Assembly: GCA_021797295.1 (NCBI GenBank)
Contig: JAKAAA010000069.1
Span: forward strand, 1 to 5,109
Length of the DNA stretch: 5,109 bases
Direction: 5' to 3'
Source: Thermoplasmata archaeon
Lineage (GTDB): Archaea; Thermoplasmatota; Thermoplasmata; Thermoplasmatales; Thermoplasmataceae
Positions 1-5,109 of this stretch are shown here, piece after piece. Numbering within the stretch: position 1 is the stretch's first letter; each line of letters begins with the position of its first letter. A program made the translations under genes and the position numbers. The notes below the pieces were generated by a model. The model was not told the DNA's origin and searched no databases. It was given only the letters and a program-made list of their open reading frames with translations.

Positions 1-271
1 GTCTTCTGTCCCATATTATGTTGACACCGGAGAACATGCCGGTGAAAAGTCCGATTATTGTCAGTATTCCACCCATGAGATATGTAATATAATCCGGCGC
101 CCCTTCAAAGAAGTTAACTGAGGCACTGCCCCCTCCGAATTTAGCAATATCAAAAGCACTCCCGAAAAGTACAATCCAGAATATCGGCTGGATAACTCCC
201 ACAACAGCCGAAACAGGATTCCTGTACCATCTTTTCAAATCCCTTATAGTAAGGGGAATTAAACCACCCAT
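1..271 (-). CDS. ABC-2 type transporter permease, N-terminal part (gene runs off the left edge)
   Basis: This is the membrane subunit of an ABC exporter. Only the first 90 codons are visible. The protein starts MGGLIPLTIRDLKRWYRNPV, a short cytoplasmic amphipathic stretch of the kind that opens ABC-2/DrrB-like permeases. A first membrane segment follows at about residues 20-40 (VVGVIQPIFWIVLFGSAF), then an extracytoplasmic Gly/Ser-rich loop, and a second membrane segment at about 63-85 ending in a cytoplasmic WDRR. The W-D-R/K sequence after the second segment is common in ABC-2 permeases. The ATG lies 2 bases after the stop codon of the ATPase gene. A strong Shine-Dalgarno sequence, GAGGAG, sits inside the end of that gene with a 6-base spacer, which fixes the start and suggests coupled translation. 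The permease probably pairs with the ATPase encoded just upstream. The substrate cannot be read from the sequence; drugs, lipids or toxic organics are possible. Confidence 0.88.
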   Translation of the reverse strand, partial: MGGLIPLTIRDLKRWYRNPVSAVVGVIQPIFWIVLFGSAFDIAKFGGGSASVNFFEGAPDYITYLMGGILTIIGLFTGMFSGVNIIWDRR

Positions 272-273
272 TT

Positions 274-1257
274 TTATCTCCTCGTCATCATTAATTTAGC
301 ATAGTCCACATTGCCCGCCTCGGAGTCAATGTTTCTACCTGTATACTCTATGAACACCTCATCCAGCGAGGGCTTTCTTATGTTGATCGATTCTGGTGAA
401 ACGTTATGATCCGAAAGGAATTTCATCAGCCTGGGAAGAACCTCATCAGAATTATTTACCTTCATTCTTATGTCACCGGTTTCCATGCGTTTCATTTCTA
501 AGGCATCAGGGAATTTTTTAAGCTGTTCATACTCCTCATCGGTTTTAACTCTTAATGTAATAATATCTCCCTTGAGGCTCTTCTTTAATTCATCAGATGT
601 TCCGGATATGACAATTTTTCCATGGTCTATTATGGAAAGCTCATTGGCAAGTGCATCCACCTCGTCCAGATAATGTGATGTCAGTATTATTGTTATTCCG
701 AATTCCTTCTGGACTGCTCTGATATACTTCCAGAGGTGCTCCCTTGTAGTTACATCGAGACCCAGTGTGGGCTCGTCTAGAAACAGGACCTCAGGCGTGT
801 TCATTAATCCGCACGCAAGTTCAAGTCTTTTTCTCATACCTCCAGAATAGTTATCAGCATGTCTGTCACGTACATCGTAAAGGTCAACCATGTGAAGCAG
901 TACGTCTATTCTTTCAAGGGCTTCCTTCTTCGGAATGCTGTATAGATCCGCTATAAGTTTCAGATTCTCCCTGCCACTCAGGTCTCCGTCTGTGGTTAAA
1001 TCCTGGGGCACCACACCCGTAATTCTCCTGATTTTCATCGAATCTTCTGTAAGGTCAAGTCCGGCAATTTTAGCATTTCCGGATGTAGGTTTAAGGCTCC
1101 CTGTAAGCATTTTTATGAGAGTTGATTTACCGGCGCCGTTCTGCCCCAGCAACCCGTATATTTCACCCTTACCTATTTTCAGGCTGACTGCATCAACCGC
1201 CGTTACTTTTCCATTAAATATTTTCGTCAATTTTTCTATTTCAATGCTGTTTTCCAT
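274..1257 (-). CDS. ABC transporter ATP-binding protein, DrrA-like exporter ATPase
   Basis: This cytoplasmic ATPase, 327 residues, powers an ABC-2 type exporter. The motifs are complete and in order: Walker A GQNGAGKST at residues 38-46, Q-loop Gln85 in VVPQD, signature YSGGM at 137-141, Walker B VLFLDE at 157-162, D-loop LGLD at 165-168, and H-loop His195 in LTSHYLDE. A C-terminal accessory domain of about 95 residues ends in PSLDEVFIEYTGR (296-308), the pattern typical of the DrrA/daunorubicin-resistance subfamily. I chose the ATG at 1257 rather than the in-frame ATG at 1290. GAGGA lies 8 bases before 1257, the protein then begins right at the family's usual ENSIEIEKLTKIF, and the longer form would overlap the regulator gene. 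The start is 4 bases after the regulator's stop codon and the stop is 2 bases before the permease start, so the three genes are almost certainly one operon. The transported compound is unknown. Confidence 0.95.
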   Translation of the reverse strand: MENSIEIEKLTKIFNGKVTAVDAVSLKIGKGEIYGLLGQNGAGKSTLIKMLTGSLKPTSGNAKIAGLDLTEDSMKIRRITGVVPQDLTTDGDLSGRENLKLIADLYSIPKKEALERIDVLLHMVDLYDVRDRHADNYSGGMRKRLELACGLMNTPEVLFLDEPTLGLDVTTREHLWKYIRAVQKEFGITIILTSHYLDEVDALANELSIIDHGKIVISGTSDELKKSLKGDIITLRVKTDEEYEQLKKFPDALEMKRMETGDIRMKVNNSDEVLPRLMKFLSDHNVSPESINIRKPSLDEVFIEYTGRNIDSEAGNVDYAKLMMTRR

Positions 1258-1261
1258 GTTT

Positions 1262-1678
1262 TCATTCCTCTTTTCTGACCATCTCTGCAATATTGCTGAT
1301 CCTGACTATTATTTCATCCTGATGGGATTTTATATACTCTTTATCTGCCTCTTTGATGCTGTTAATCAAATCTTTTACCGCCTTTCTCAGGTTTTTGAAA
1401 AAGAGCTTATTATCCATAAAATTTGATATTAACATTTCATAGTTTCCTCTGTTTTCATCCCTGTACTTTTTCCCGGCTTCTGTTATTACAAATCCTTCAG
1501 GAGTTTTTTTAATAAATCCAGCCTTTACCAGCCTATCTATTGCCGGGTAAATCATACCTGTACTGGGTTTATAGTCCATTTGAAATTTATTTATTATCCC
1601 TTTAATTATTCTATAAGGTTTCCTCGGCTCTGTGGAAACCTGTTCAAGTATAAGCATGTCAGATAGATGGTATTTCAT
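1262..1678 (-). CDS. PadR-family transcriptional regulator of the exporter operon
   Basis: This is a winged helix-turn-helix DNA-binding protein, 138 residues from the chosen start. The PadR signature is clear. A first helix (MLILEQV) is followed by PYRIIKGI, equivalent to the usual GYEIIK. The recognition segment YKPSTGMIYPAIDRLVKAGFI (residues about 36-56) matches the family pattern of PS.G.IYP.L..L...G.I. The wing is GFVITEAGKKY. A charged C-terminal helical region of about 60 residues probably makes the dimer interface. PadR proteins are usually repressors that control an adjacent efflux system and themselves, and this gene directly precedes an ABC exporter with a 4-base gap, so that role is likely. 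The start is uncertain. The ATG at 1678 has TATAAATA centred 26-27 bases upstream and would be leaderless. An in-frame ATG at 1711 would add 11 residues (MYKYNTDIIDT), but it overlaps both that TATA box and a palindrome. Neither start has a Shine-Dalgarno sequence. Confidence 0.93.
   Translation of the reverse strand: MKYHLSDMLILEQVSTEPRKPYRIIKGIINKFQMDYKPSTGMIYPAIDRLVKAGFIKKTPEGFVITEAGKKYRDENRGNYEMLISNFMDNKLFFKNLRKAVKDLINSIKEADKEYIKSHQDEIIVRISNIAEMVRKEE
1266..1270 (-). promoter_or_regulatory. Shine-Dalgarno sequence that decides the ATPase start
   Basis: GAGGA lies inside the last codons of the PadR gene, 8 bases before the ATG at 1257. It supports that start over the ATG at 1290 and links translation of the regulator and the ATPase. 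Confidence 0.75.
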
Positions 1679-1700
1679 TGTATCAATAATATCTGTATTG

Positions 1701-1708
1701 TATTTATA
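1701..1708 (-). promoter_or_regulatory. TATA box of the PadR-exporter operon
   Basis: TATAAATA on the minus strand is centred 26-27 bases before the ATG at 1678, the standard spacing from an archaeal TATA box to a transcription start. It predicts a leaderless mRNA beginning at or next to that ATG. A purine-rich stretch before it (AAAAAAGATATG) could serve as the BRE. A weaker alternative box, ATTAAATAAT, lies at about 1730-1739 and would suit the longer start at 1711. Confidence 0.6.
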
Positions 1709-1709
1709 C

Positions 1710-1731
1710 ATATCTTTTTTAAAAAAGATAT
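1710..1731. repeat. Perfect 22-base palindrome, candidate operator of the PadR regulator
   Basis: The half-site ATATCTTTTTT is followed directly by its exact reverse complement, with no spacer. The palindrome begins at the last base of the kinase stop codon and ends one base before the TATA box of the PadR-exporter operon. A dimeric repressor bound here would cover the BRE and block TBP/TFB, so an autoregulatory operator is the simplest reading. On the minus strand, the six T residues just after the kinase stop could also act as an oligo-T terminator for the kinase transcript. The sequence is very AT-rich, so part of its symmetry could be chance. Confidence 0.6.
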
Positions 1732-2702
1732 TATTTAATGAAAATTAAATCCTTCTCAGCTGCAGATAGCTCCGGGATTTTACTATCTAGCTGTGAAACC
1801 AGAGAATCTCTTATGGATTCATCACGTTTGTTCATAAGCCGCATGGCATTTCCTATGGCTACATGGTATCCATAAAAAACTTTTAAATTTTCATATTTAT
1901 TTTCAAGTATAGTTCTTATTTTCAATGATTGCATCACGCCTCCAACACATCCGGTATTAACAGTCCCATCAAATTTATTTTTCATGCCATCTATCATAAT
2001 TTCTATCTCCCCTGCTGCGAGTTCCATGACGTTATTTGAAATTTGATCTCCTTCCATTGCAGCCCTGTCCACTATCATGGCCAATGATGCCATAATTCTC
2101 TTATTGAAATGGGATTCCATATCCGCCACCAGGTCACGTAGTGGCAATTTGAAGTAATCCTCAAATTTTTGAATAAGCGTGGTCTTTTCAATGAAACCAT
2201 CATAGCTCTTTTCTGCCATTTCAAGCCCTTTTCTAGCAATCCAGTATCCTGAAGCAGCGTCGTCAGTGAGATAGCTCCATCCTCCAACCCTGTGCAGTGT
2301 CCCATCTTTAATATAGGCACCAACAGACCCGGTGCCTACTGCAGTTACTATGCCATCATTCCCCATGGTGACAAGATATGCAGCCGCCTCCCCGTCGTTT
2401 GTAATTACCGGGTTTGCAGGCGAAAGTTTGTCTATAGACTCTATTATGGAATTGATTTCAGCAGTTGCAGCTATGGAATCGCCGTATCCGGCTATTCCGT
2501 AAATGGAATCAGAAATCTGTACCATTCCGGCCATTTTCTCAGCATTTTTAATGGCTTTGAGTATATTTTTTCTGGAGGTAACAGCGGTAACACTCCTTAC
2601 ATTGCTGGGTCCTGAAACTCCGGCTCCCAGTAATTTCCCAGAATTTTCATCAACTATTATTGCAACTGTTTTAGTGCCGCCCCCGTCCACTGCTAATATC
2701 AT
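1731..2702 (-). CDS. BadF/BadG/BcrA/BcrD-family sugar kinase (N-acetylglucosamine kinase-like or KDG kinase-like)
   Basis: This is a 323-residue, full-length ASKHA-fold (actin/hexokinase type) cytoplasmic kinase. Visible motifs are phosphate-1 VDGGGTKT at residues 5-12, ITNDGEAA at 100-107 where Asp103 fits the catalytic base, phosphate-2 GTGSVG at 123-128, and the adenosine-binding GCVGGV at 251-256. The segment DDAASGYWIA (147-156) matches the family's GDEGSxYWIA, but the conserved Glu is Ala149. There is no Fe-S ligand pattern, so an activase or benzoyl-CoA reductase role is unlikely. Related eukaryotic proteins phosphorylate N-acetylglucosamine. From memory, a Thermoplasma member of this family was reported as a 2-keto-3-deoxygluconate kinase, so either substrate is possible. 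The ATG at 2702 lacks a Shine-Dalgarno sequence, but a TATA-like ATTTTAA sits about 25 bases upstream, which suits a leaderless mRNA. The gene ends just before the PadR promoter and may be transcribed separately from it. Confidence 0.88.
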   Translation of the reverse strand: MILAVDGGGTKTVAIIVDENSGKLLGAGVSGPSNVRSVTAVTSRKNILKAIKNAEKMAGMVQISDSIYGIAGYGDSIAATAEINSIIESIDKLSPANPVITNDGEAAAYLVTMGNDGIVTAVGTGSVGAYIKDGTLHRVGGWSYLTDDAASGYWIARKGLEMAEKSYDGFIEKTTLIQKFEDYFKLPLRDLVADMESHFNKRIMASLAMIVDRAAMEGDQISNNVMELAAGEIEIMIDGMKNKFDGTVNTGCVGGVMQSLKIRTILENKYENLKVFYGYHVAIGNAMRLMNKRDESIRDSLVSQLDSKIPELSAAEKDLIFIK

Positions 2703-2723
2703 GATTCATGTAATAAAAACTGG

Positions 2724-2740
2724 TTAAAATCCTTTTTTCT
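2724..2740 (-). promoter_or_regulatory. Probable BRE/TATA promoter of the sugar kinase
   Basis: On the minus strand, purine-rich AGAAAAAAGG (2740-2731) runs into ATTTTAA (2730-2724), centred about 25 bases before the kinase ATG at 2702. The TATA match is weak. A second candidate, GTATAAAC, lies at 2755-2762 and would leave a leader of about 30 bases. An ATG at 2709 is out of frame with the kinase. Confidence 0.4.
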
Positions 2741-2758
2741 AAAATCAGAATAGTGTTT

Positions 2759-2786
2759 ATACGAAATTAGTAAAAATAATACGAAA
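2759..2786. repeat. Two direct copies of ATACGAAA, 20 bases apart
   Basis: ATACGAAA occurs at 2759-2766 and again at 2779-2786, start to start exactly 20 bases, about two turns of the helix. Both are in the divergent region between the kinase and the homocitrate synthase. The downstream copy runs into the BRE part of the synthase promoter. The same helical face and the promoter position suggest a regulator-binding pair, but no regulator can be named. Confidence 0.4.
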
Positions 2787-2797
2787 ATTTTATTTAT
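2782..2797 (+). promoter_or_regulatory. BRE/TATA promoter of the homocitrate synthase gene
   Basis: CGAAAA (2782-2787, BRE-like) is followed by TTTATTTAT (2789-2797, TATA-like), centred about 30 bases before the ATG at 2823. The predicted transcript starts within a few bases of the start codon. There is no Shine-Dalgarno sequence between them, in keeping with a leaderless or near-leaderless mRNA. Confidence 0.5.
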
Positions 2798-2822
2798 TTG
2801 TTTTTAATATACTTTTGATAAT

Positions 2823-3944
2823 ATGGCTATAAAGGCAGGAATATTAGATTCAACATTAAGGGAAGGGGAACAAACTCCAGGCGTGCTTTTCAACAGAAGG
2901 CAGAGGGTGGAAATTGCCAGAATGCTTTCAGACGCTAAGGTGGCTATGATAGAGGCAGGGCATCCACTGGTGTCAGAGGATATATACTCTGCAATAAAGG
3001 AAATAATGGATTTGAAAGCATCTGGTATTATCAAATCAGAAATAATCGCACACAGCAGGGCCGTGGCTTCTGATGTTGATTCAGCAGCATCCTTGAACGT
3101 GGATAGAATTGCCATTTTTTACGGGGTAAGCGACATGCATTTACGCTACAAAACGCATAAGAGCAAGACTGAGGCCATGGACATTATTTACGATTCAATA
3201 AGCTATGCAGCCTCTACAGGTATTCCTGTAAGGTTTACGGCTGAGGACGCATCCAGGACAGATATAAATTTTCTCAGAAACATTATAAAAACGGCTGTCG
3301 AGGCAGGTGCTGACAGGGTATCAATTGCAGATACACTGGGAGTGCTTACCCCGGAGAAAACAAGATTCATTTTTAATAATATCTCTGATATAAATGGCGT
3401 TGAATACGATTTCCACGGGCATAATGACATGGGAATGGCACCGGCAAATGGTCTTGCTGCACTGGAATCCGGCGCAAGCATAGTACACACCACTGTCAAT
3501 GGCCTTGGGGAGAGAGTAGGCATAATACCCACCCAGGTCATGGCCGTACTTATGAAATACCATATGAATGTGGATGCTGCAAATCTGCTAATGCTGAAAA
3601 CTATTTCCAGGAAAGTTGAAGAGTACAGTGGTATAAAACTGCCTCCCAATTATGCTATTACAGGTGACTATGCTTTTACGCACAAGTCGGGGGTACACGT
3701 AGATGGAATAATAAGCAATGCCAGCACATACGAATTTATGGATCCGGCTATGCTGGGCATGCAGCGTTCATTTACAATTGATAAATATTCAGGAAAACAT
3801 GCGCTTCGTGAAAAACTCATGACAATGGGCATTAATCTAAGTGATAGTGGGCTATCAAAGATTCTGGCCCAAATAAAGAGCAATAACATGGTTTATTCGG
3901 ATGAGGACCTTAAATCAATTATAAGCTCATTCAGCACACAATGA
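2823..3944 (+). CDS. Homocitrate synthase-type enzyme (LeuA/NifV/Lys20 family), probable lysine pathway
   Basis: This enzyme should condense acetyl-CoA with a 2-oxoacid, most likely 2-oxoglutarate to homocitrate, the first step of alpha-aminoadipate lysine synthesis. The HMGL-like TIM barrel is complete: LDSTLREGEQTPG at residues 8-20 (metal-binding Asp9, catalytic Arg13 and Glu14), VRFTAEDASR at 136-145, IADTLGV at 168-174, the metal ligands His198 and His200 in FHGHND, and VNGLGERVG at 225-233. ITGDYAFTHKSGVH follows at 279-292. His77 in IIAHSRA aligns without gaps to the Thermus Lys20 His72, a 2-oxoglutarate-binding residue, which favours homocitrate over isopropylmalate or citramalate. 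At 373 residues it has no C-terminal LeuA regulatory domain, as in Lys20 and NifV. Other LeuA-family activities such as AksA-type homocitrate synthesis cannot be excluded. It has its own promoter, diverges from the kinase, and has no lysine-pathway neighbour in view. Confidence 0.85.
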   Translation: MAIKAGILDSTLREGEQTPGVLFNRRQRVEIARMLSDAKVAMIEAGHPLVSEDIYSAIKEIMDLKASGIIKSEIIAHSRAVASDVDSAASLNVDRIAIFYGVSDMHLRYKTHKSKTEAMDIIYDSISYAASTGIPVRFTAEDASRTDINFLRNIIKTAVEAGADRVSIADTLGVLTPEKTRFIFNNISDINGVEYDFHGHNDMGMAPANGLAALESGASIVHTTVNGLGERVGIIPTQVMAVLMKYHMNVDAANLLMLKTISRKVEEYSGIKLPPNYAITGDYAFTHKSGVHVDGIISNASTYEFMDPAMLGMQRSFTIDKYSGKHALREKLMTMGINLSDSGLSKILAQIKSNNMVYSDEDLKSIISSFSTQ

Positions 3945-4082
3945 ATTAATCTCCTGGCTTACAAATCTCCACCGGACAGATGTACCACCTGCTCTTCCAA
4001 GGACAGAAATTGCCACGTGCCATATTACATATCTGTTACGTGATAATTATTGCCTACGAATTTTGCGTTTTTGCTCATTGAT
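3945..4082. other. Convergent intergenic region, no confident gene
   Basis: These 138 bases separate two genes that end towards each other. The frame of the homocitrate synthase stays open for 32 codons past its TGA and includes a Cys-x2-Cys-x6-Cys-His cluster at 3981-4016. The minus strand has only 17- and 25-codon ORFs without ribosome sites. A weak CACGT/ACGTG inverted repeat (4014-4042, 19-base loop) is present. None of these is strong enough to call. Confidence 0.6.
4061..4072 (+). terminator. Possible oligo-T terminator of the homocitrate synthase transcript
   Basis: Two T runs, TTTT at 4061-4064 and TTTTT at 4068-4072, separated by GCG, lie about 120 bases after the synthase stop codon and just before the end of the convergent transporter gene. 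Archaeal termination often uses T runs without a hairpin. The runs are short, so support is weak. Confidence 0.3.
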
Positions 4083-5109
4083 TCATGGAATGGGCCCTCC
4101 CAGTATTAAGGTTAGATAAAGTGATAACAGGGTCATAAAAAGCACCGGGACGGCCAGTATAAACCCGGTTTTCATGTAATACGCTACTGAAATTTTGATT
4201 GCATTTTTTCTTTCCAGGGTATAAATCCACAGTAGCGTGGCCAGTGAACCGATTGGGGTGAATTTTGGACCAATATCATTTCCTATAATGTTTGCGTACA
4301 TAAGGGCTCCGGGATGCACAAGGCCGGAAATCGCTATATCACCTATCATGACAGATGGCAAATTATTCATGAATGCGGCATTTAACGCAAAGAAAAATCC
4401 ACTGAAGATTACTGGCAGAGGCCCTGGAAACATGGTAAAGTAATTCAGTATGCTAATATATATCGCATCAAGGCCATTATTGCTCACACCGAATACTATT
4501 ATATACATTCCCAGGGAGAAGAACACCACCTGCCAGGGTGCAATTTTAACCACATGATTTGCATCAATTTTTCCCCCTGTTCTTGCAAGTACATAAAAAA
4601 ACACGGCAAATGGAATTGCTATAAATGAAATGGGAACACCTATGAATCCTGAAATGAAATACAGGATCATGAGAAATATTATAAGCGGAAAGGCAAGAAT
4701 AAATATCCGCCTATCCTTTATAAAAGATGATGGATCAAAGTTCATGTCAATATGGAAATCCTTAACTATAGTTTTTCTGTAATACAGGTAGAGAACCAGT
4801 ATGCTTGCAGCAATAGAAACGGCATCAGGGATCAGCATAATTTCTGTGTATCTTGAAAATGTAATATGGAAGTAGCCGGCAGTAACCAGGTTTACAAGGT
4901 TGCTCACTATAAATGGAATGCTCGATGTGTCTGCAATGAAGCCTGTTGCCATTATGAACGGCAGTATCCTGTCCCTGGGTGTACCTGATCTGTAGAGTAT
5001 AGAATAGACAATAGGTGTAAGTATAAGCGCTGTCCCATCATTAGCAAAAACGGCGGATATAAGTGACCCAAGAAGTATTATCAGGATGAAGAGCTTTTTT
5101 CCACCTCCC
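4083..5109 (-). CDS. arsB: ArsB-type arsenite/antimonite efflux permease (N-terminus beyond the right edge)
   Basis: This is an integral membrane transporter of the ion-transporter superfamily that exports arsenite and antimonite. The frame is open from the window edge, giving 341 residues. About 90 N-terminal residues are missing compared with the usual length of about 430. Close matches to the E. coli ArsB pattern, numbered within the fragment, include FANDGTALILTPIV (21-34), FIADTSSIPFIVSNLVN (57-73), APWQVVFFSLGMYIIVFG (190-207), MNNLPSVMIG (247-256), and ANIIGNDIGPKFTPIGSLAT (272-291). Roughly nine hydrophobic segments are visible. The E. coli Cys in GCDLGPK is Asn277 here; that Cys is not needed for function in known ArsB proteins. 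An in-frame Met at 4952 (residue 53) falls inside the conserved region, so it is not the start. No arsR or arsA is visible on this side; any partner must lie beyond 5109. A metal-rich acidic habitat would explain such a pump. Confidence 0.93.
   Translation of the reverse strand, partial: GGGKKLFILIILLGSLISAVFANDGTALILTPIVYSILYRSGTPRDRILPFIMATGFIADTSSIPFIVSNLVNLVTAGYFHITFSRYTEIMLIPDAVSIAASILVLYLYYRKTIVKDFHIDMNFDPSSFIKDRRIFILAFPLIIFLMILYFISGFIGVPISFIAIPFAVFFYVLARTGGKIDANHVVKIAPWQVVFFSLGMYIIVFGVSNNGLDAIYISILNYFTMFPGPLPVIFSGFFFALNAAFMNNLPSVMIGDIAISGLVHPGALMYANIIGNDIGPKFTPIGSLATLLWIYTLERKNAIKISVAYYMKTGFILAVPVLFMTLLSLYLTLILGGPIP

Noticed and set aside
1258..1290. Extension of the ATPase by 11 residues to an ATG at 1290
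   Set aside because: It would overlap the PadR coding sequence, has no ribosome site, and adds residues before the point where the ATPase family normally begins; the ATG at 1257 has GAGGA 8 bases upstream.
935..1426. 163-codon plus-strand open frame
   Set aside because: It lies opposite the well-supported ABC ATPase and PadR genes, its translation matches no family I recognise, and it has no promoter or ribosome site.
3203..3649. 148-codon minus-strand open frame
   Set aside because: It is antisense to the catalytic core of the homocitrate synthase, where all conserved motifs are on the plus strand.
3942..3944. TGA of the synthase gene as selenocysteine or another recoded codon
   Set aside because: The protein already ends at the usual length for Lys20/NifV-type enzymes, no SECIS-like structure is apparent, and family members have no such extension that I know of.
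4014..4042. CACGT/ACGTG inverted repeat as a hairpin terminator or small RNA
   Set aside because: The stem is only 5 base pairs with a 19-base loop and no T run follows it directly.
3946..4078. Two tiny minus-strand ORFs after arsB: 17 codons from 4078 and 25 codons from 4023, the latter with three Cys
   Set aside because: Neither has a Shine-Dalgarno sequence or a recognisable product, and such lengths are expected by chance.
4083..4952. ArsB gene starting at the Met at 4952
   Set aside because: The frame continues upstream to the window edge and encodes the conserved FANDGTALILTPIV segment, so the true start is beyond 5109.

Overview
The window looks like a stretch of euryarchaeal chromosome, most likely from an acidophile of the order Thermoplasmatales (Ferroplasma, Cuniculiplasma or Thermoplasma relatives). 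This rests on several signs: AT-rich spacers with BRE/TATA-type promoters about 25 bases before start codons that lack a Shine-Dalgarno sequence (leaderless mRNAs), good GAGG-type ribosome sites only on genes inside an operon, frequent AGA/AGG arginine and ATA isoleucine codons, and the mix of genes. The order is an inference; no rRNA or other marker gene is present.

Layout. Bases 1-1678, minus strand, hold a tight three-gene unit read in the order PadR-type regulator, ABC ATPase, ABC-2 type permease. The gaps are only 4 and 2 bases, and the permease runs off the left edge. This looks like a self-regulated drug or lipid exporter. Just upstream, also on the minus strand (1731-2702), is a BadF/BcrA-family sugar kinase (N-acetylglucosamine kinase-like or 2-keto-3-deoxygluconate kinase-like). 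A perfect 22-base palindrome lies between the kinase stop codon and the regulator's TATA box. It is the best operator candidate in the window.

A 120-base divergent promoter region (2703-2822) separates the kinase from a plus-strand homocitrate synthase-type enzyme (2823-3944), probably the first enzyme of the alpha-aminoadipate lysine pathway. This region carries two copies of an 8-base repeat exactly 20 bases apart, next to the synthase promoter. After a 138-base convergent gap with no confident gene, a minus-strand ArsB-type arsenite efflux permease (4083-5109) runs off the right edge and lacks its N-terminal part.

The genes do not form one pathway. The window reads as ordinary chromosome: a regulated exporter operon, a sugar kinase, a lysine-pathway enzyme and a metalloid pump. 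I found no CRISPR array, RNA gene, insertion sequence or defence system, and nothing that I would call a new biological system. The points worth a second look are regulatory sites, start-site choices and a few unusual residues.
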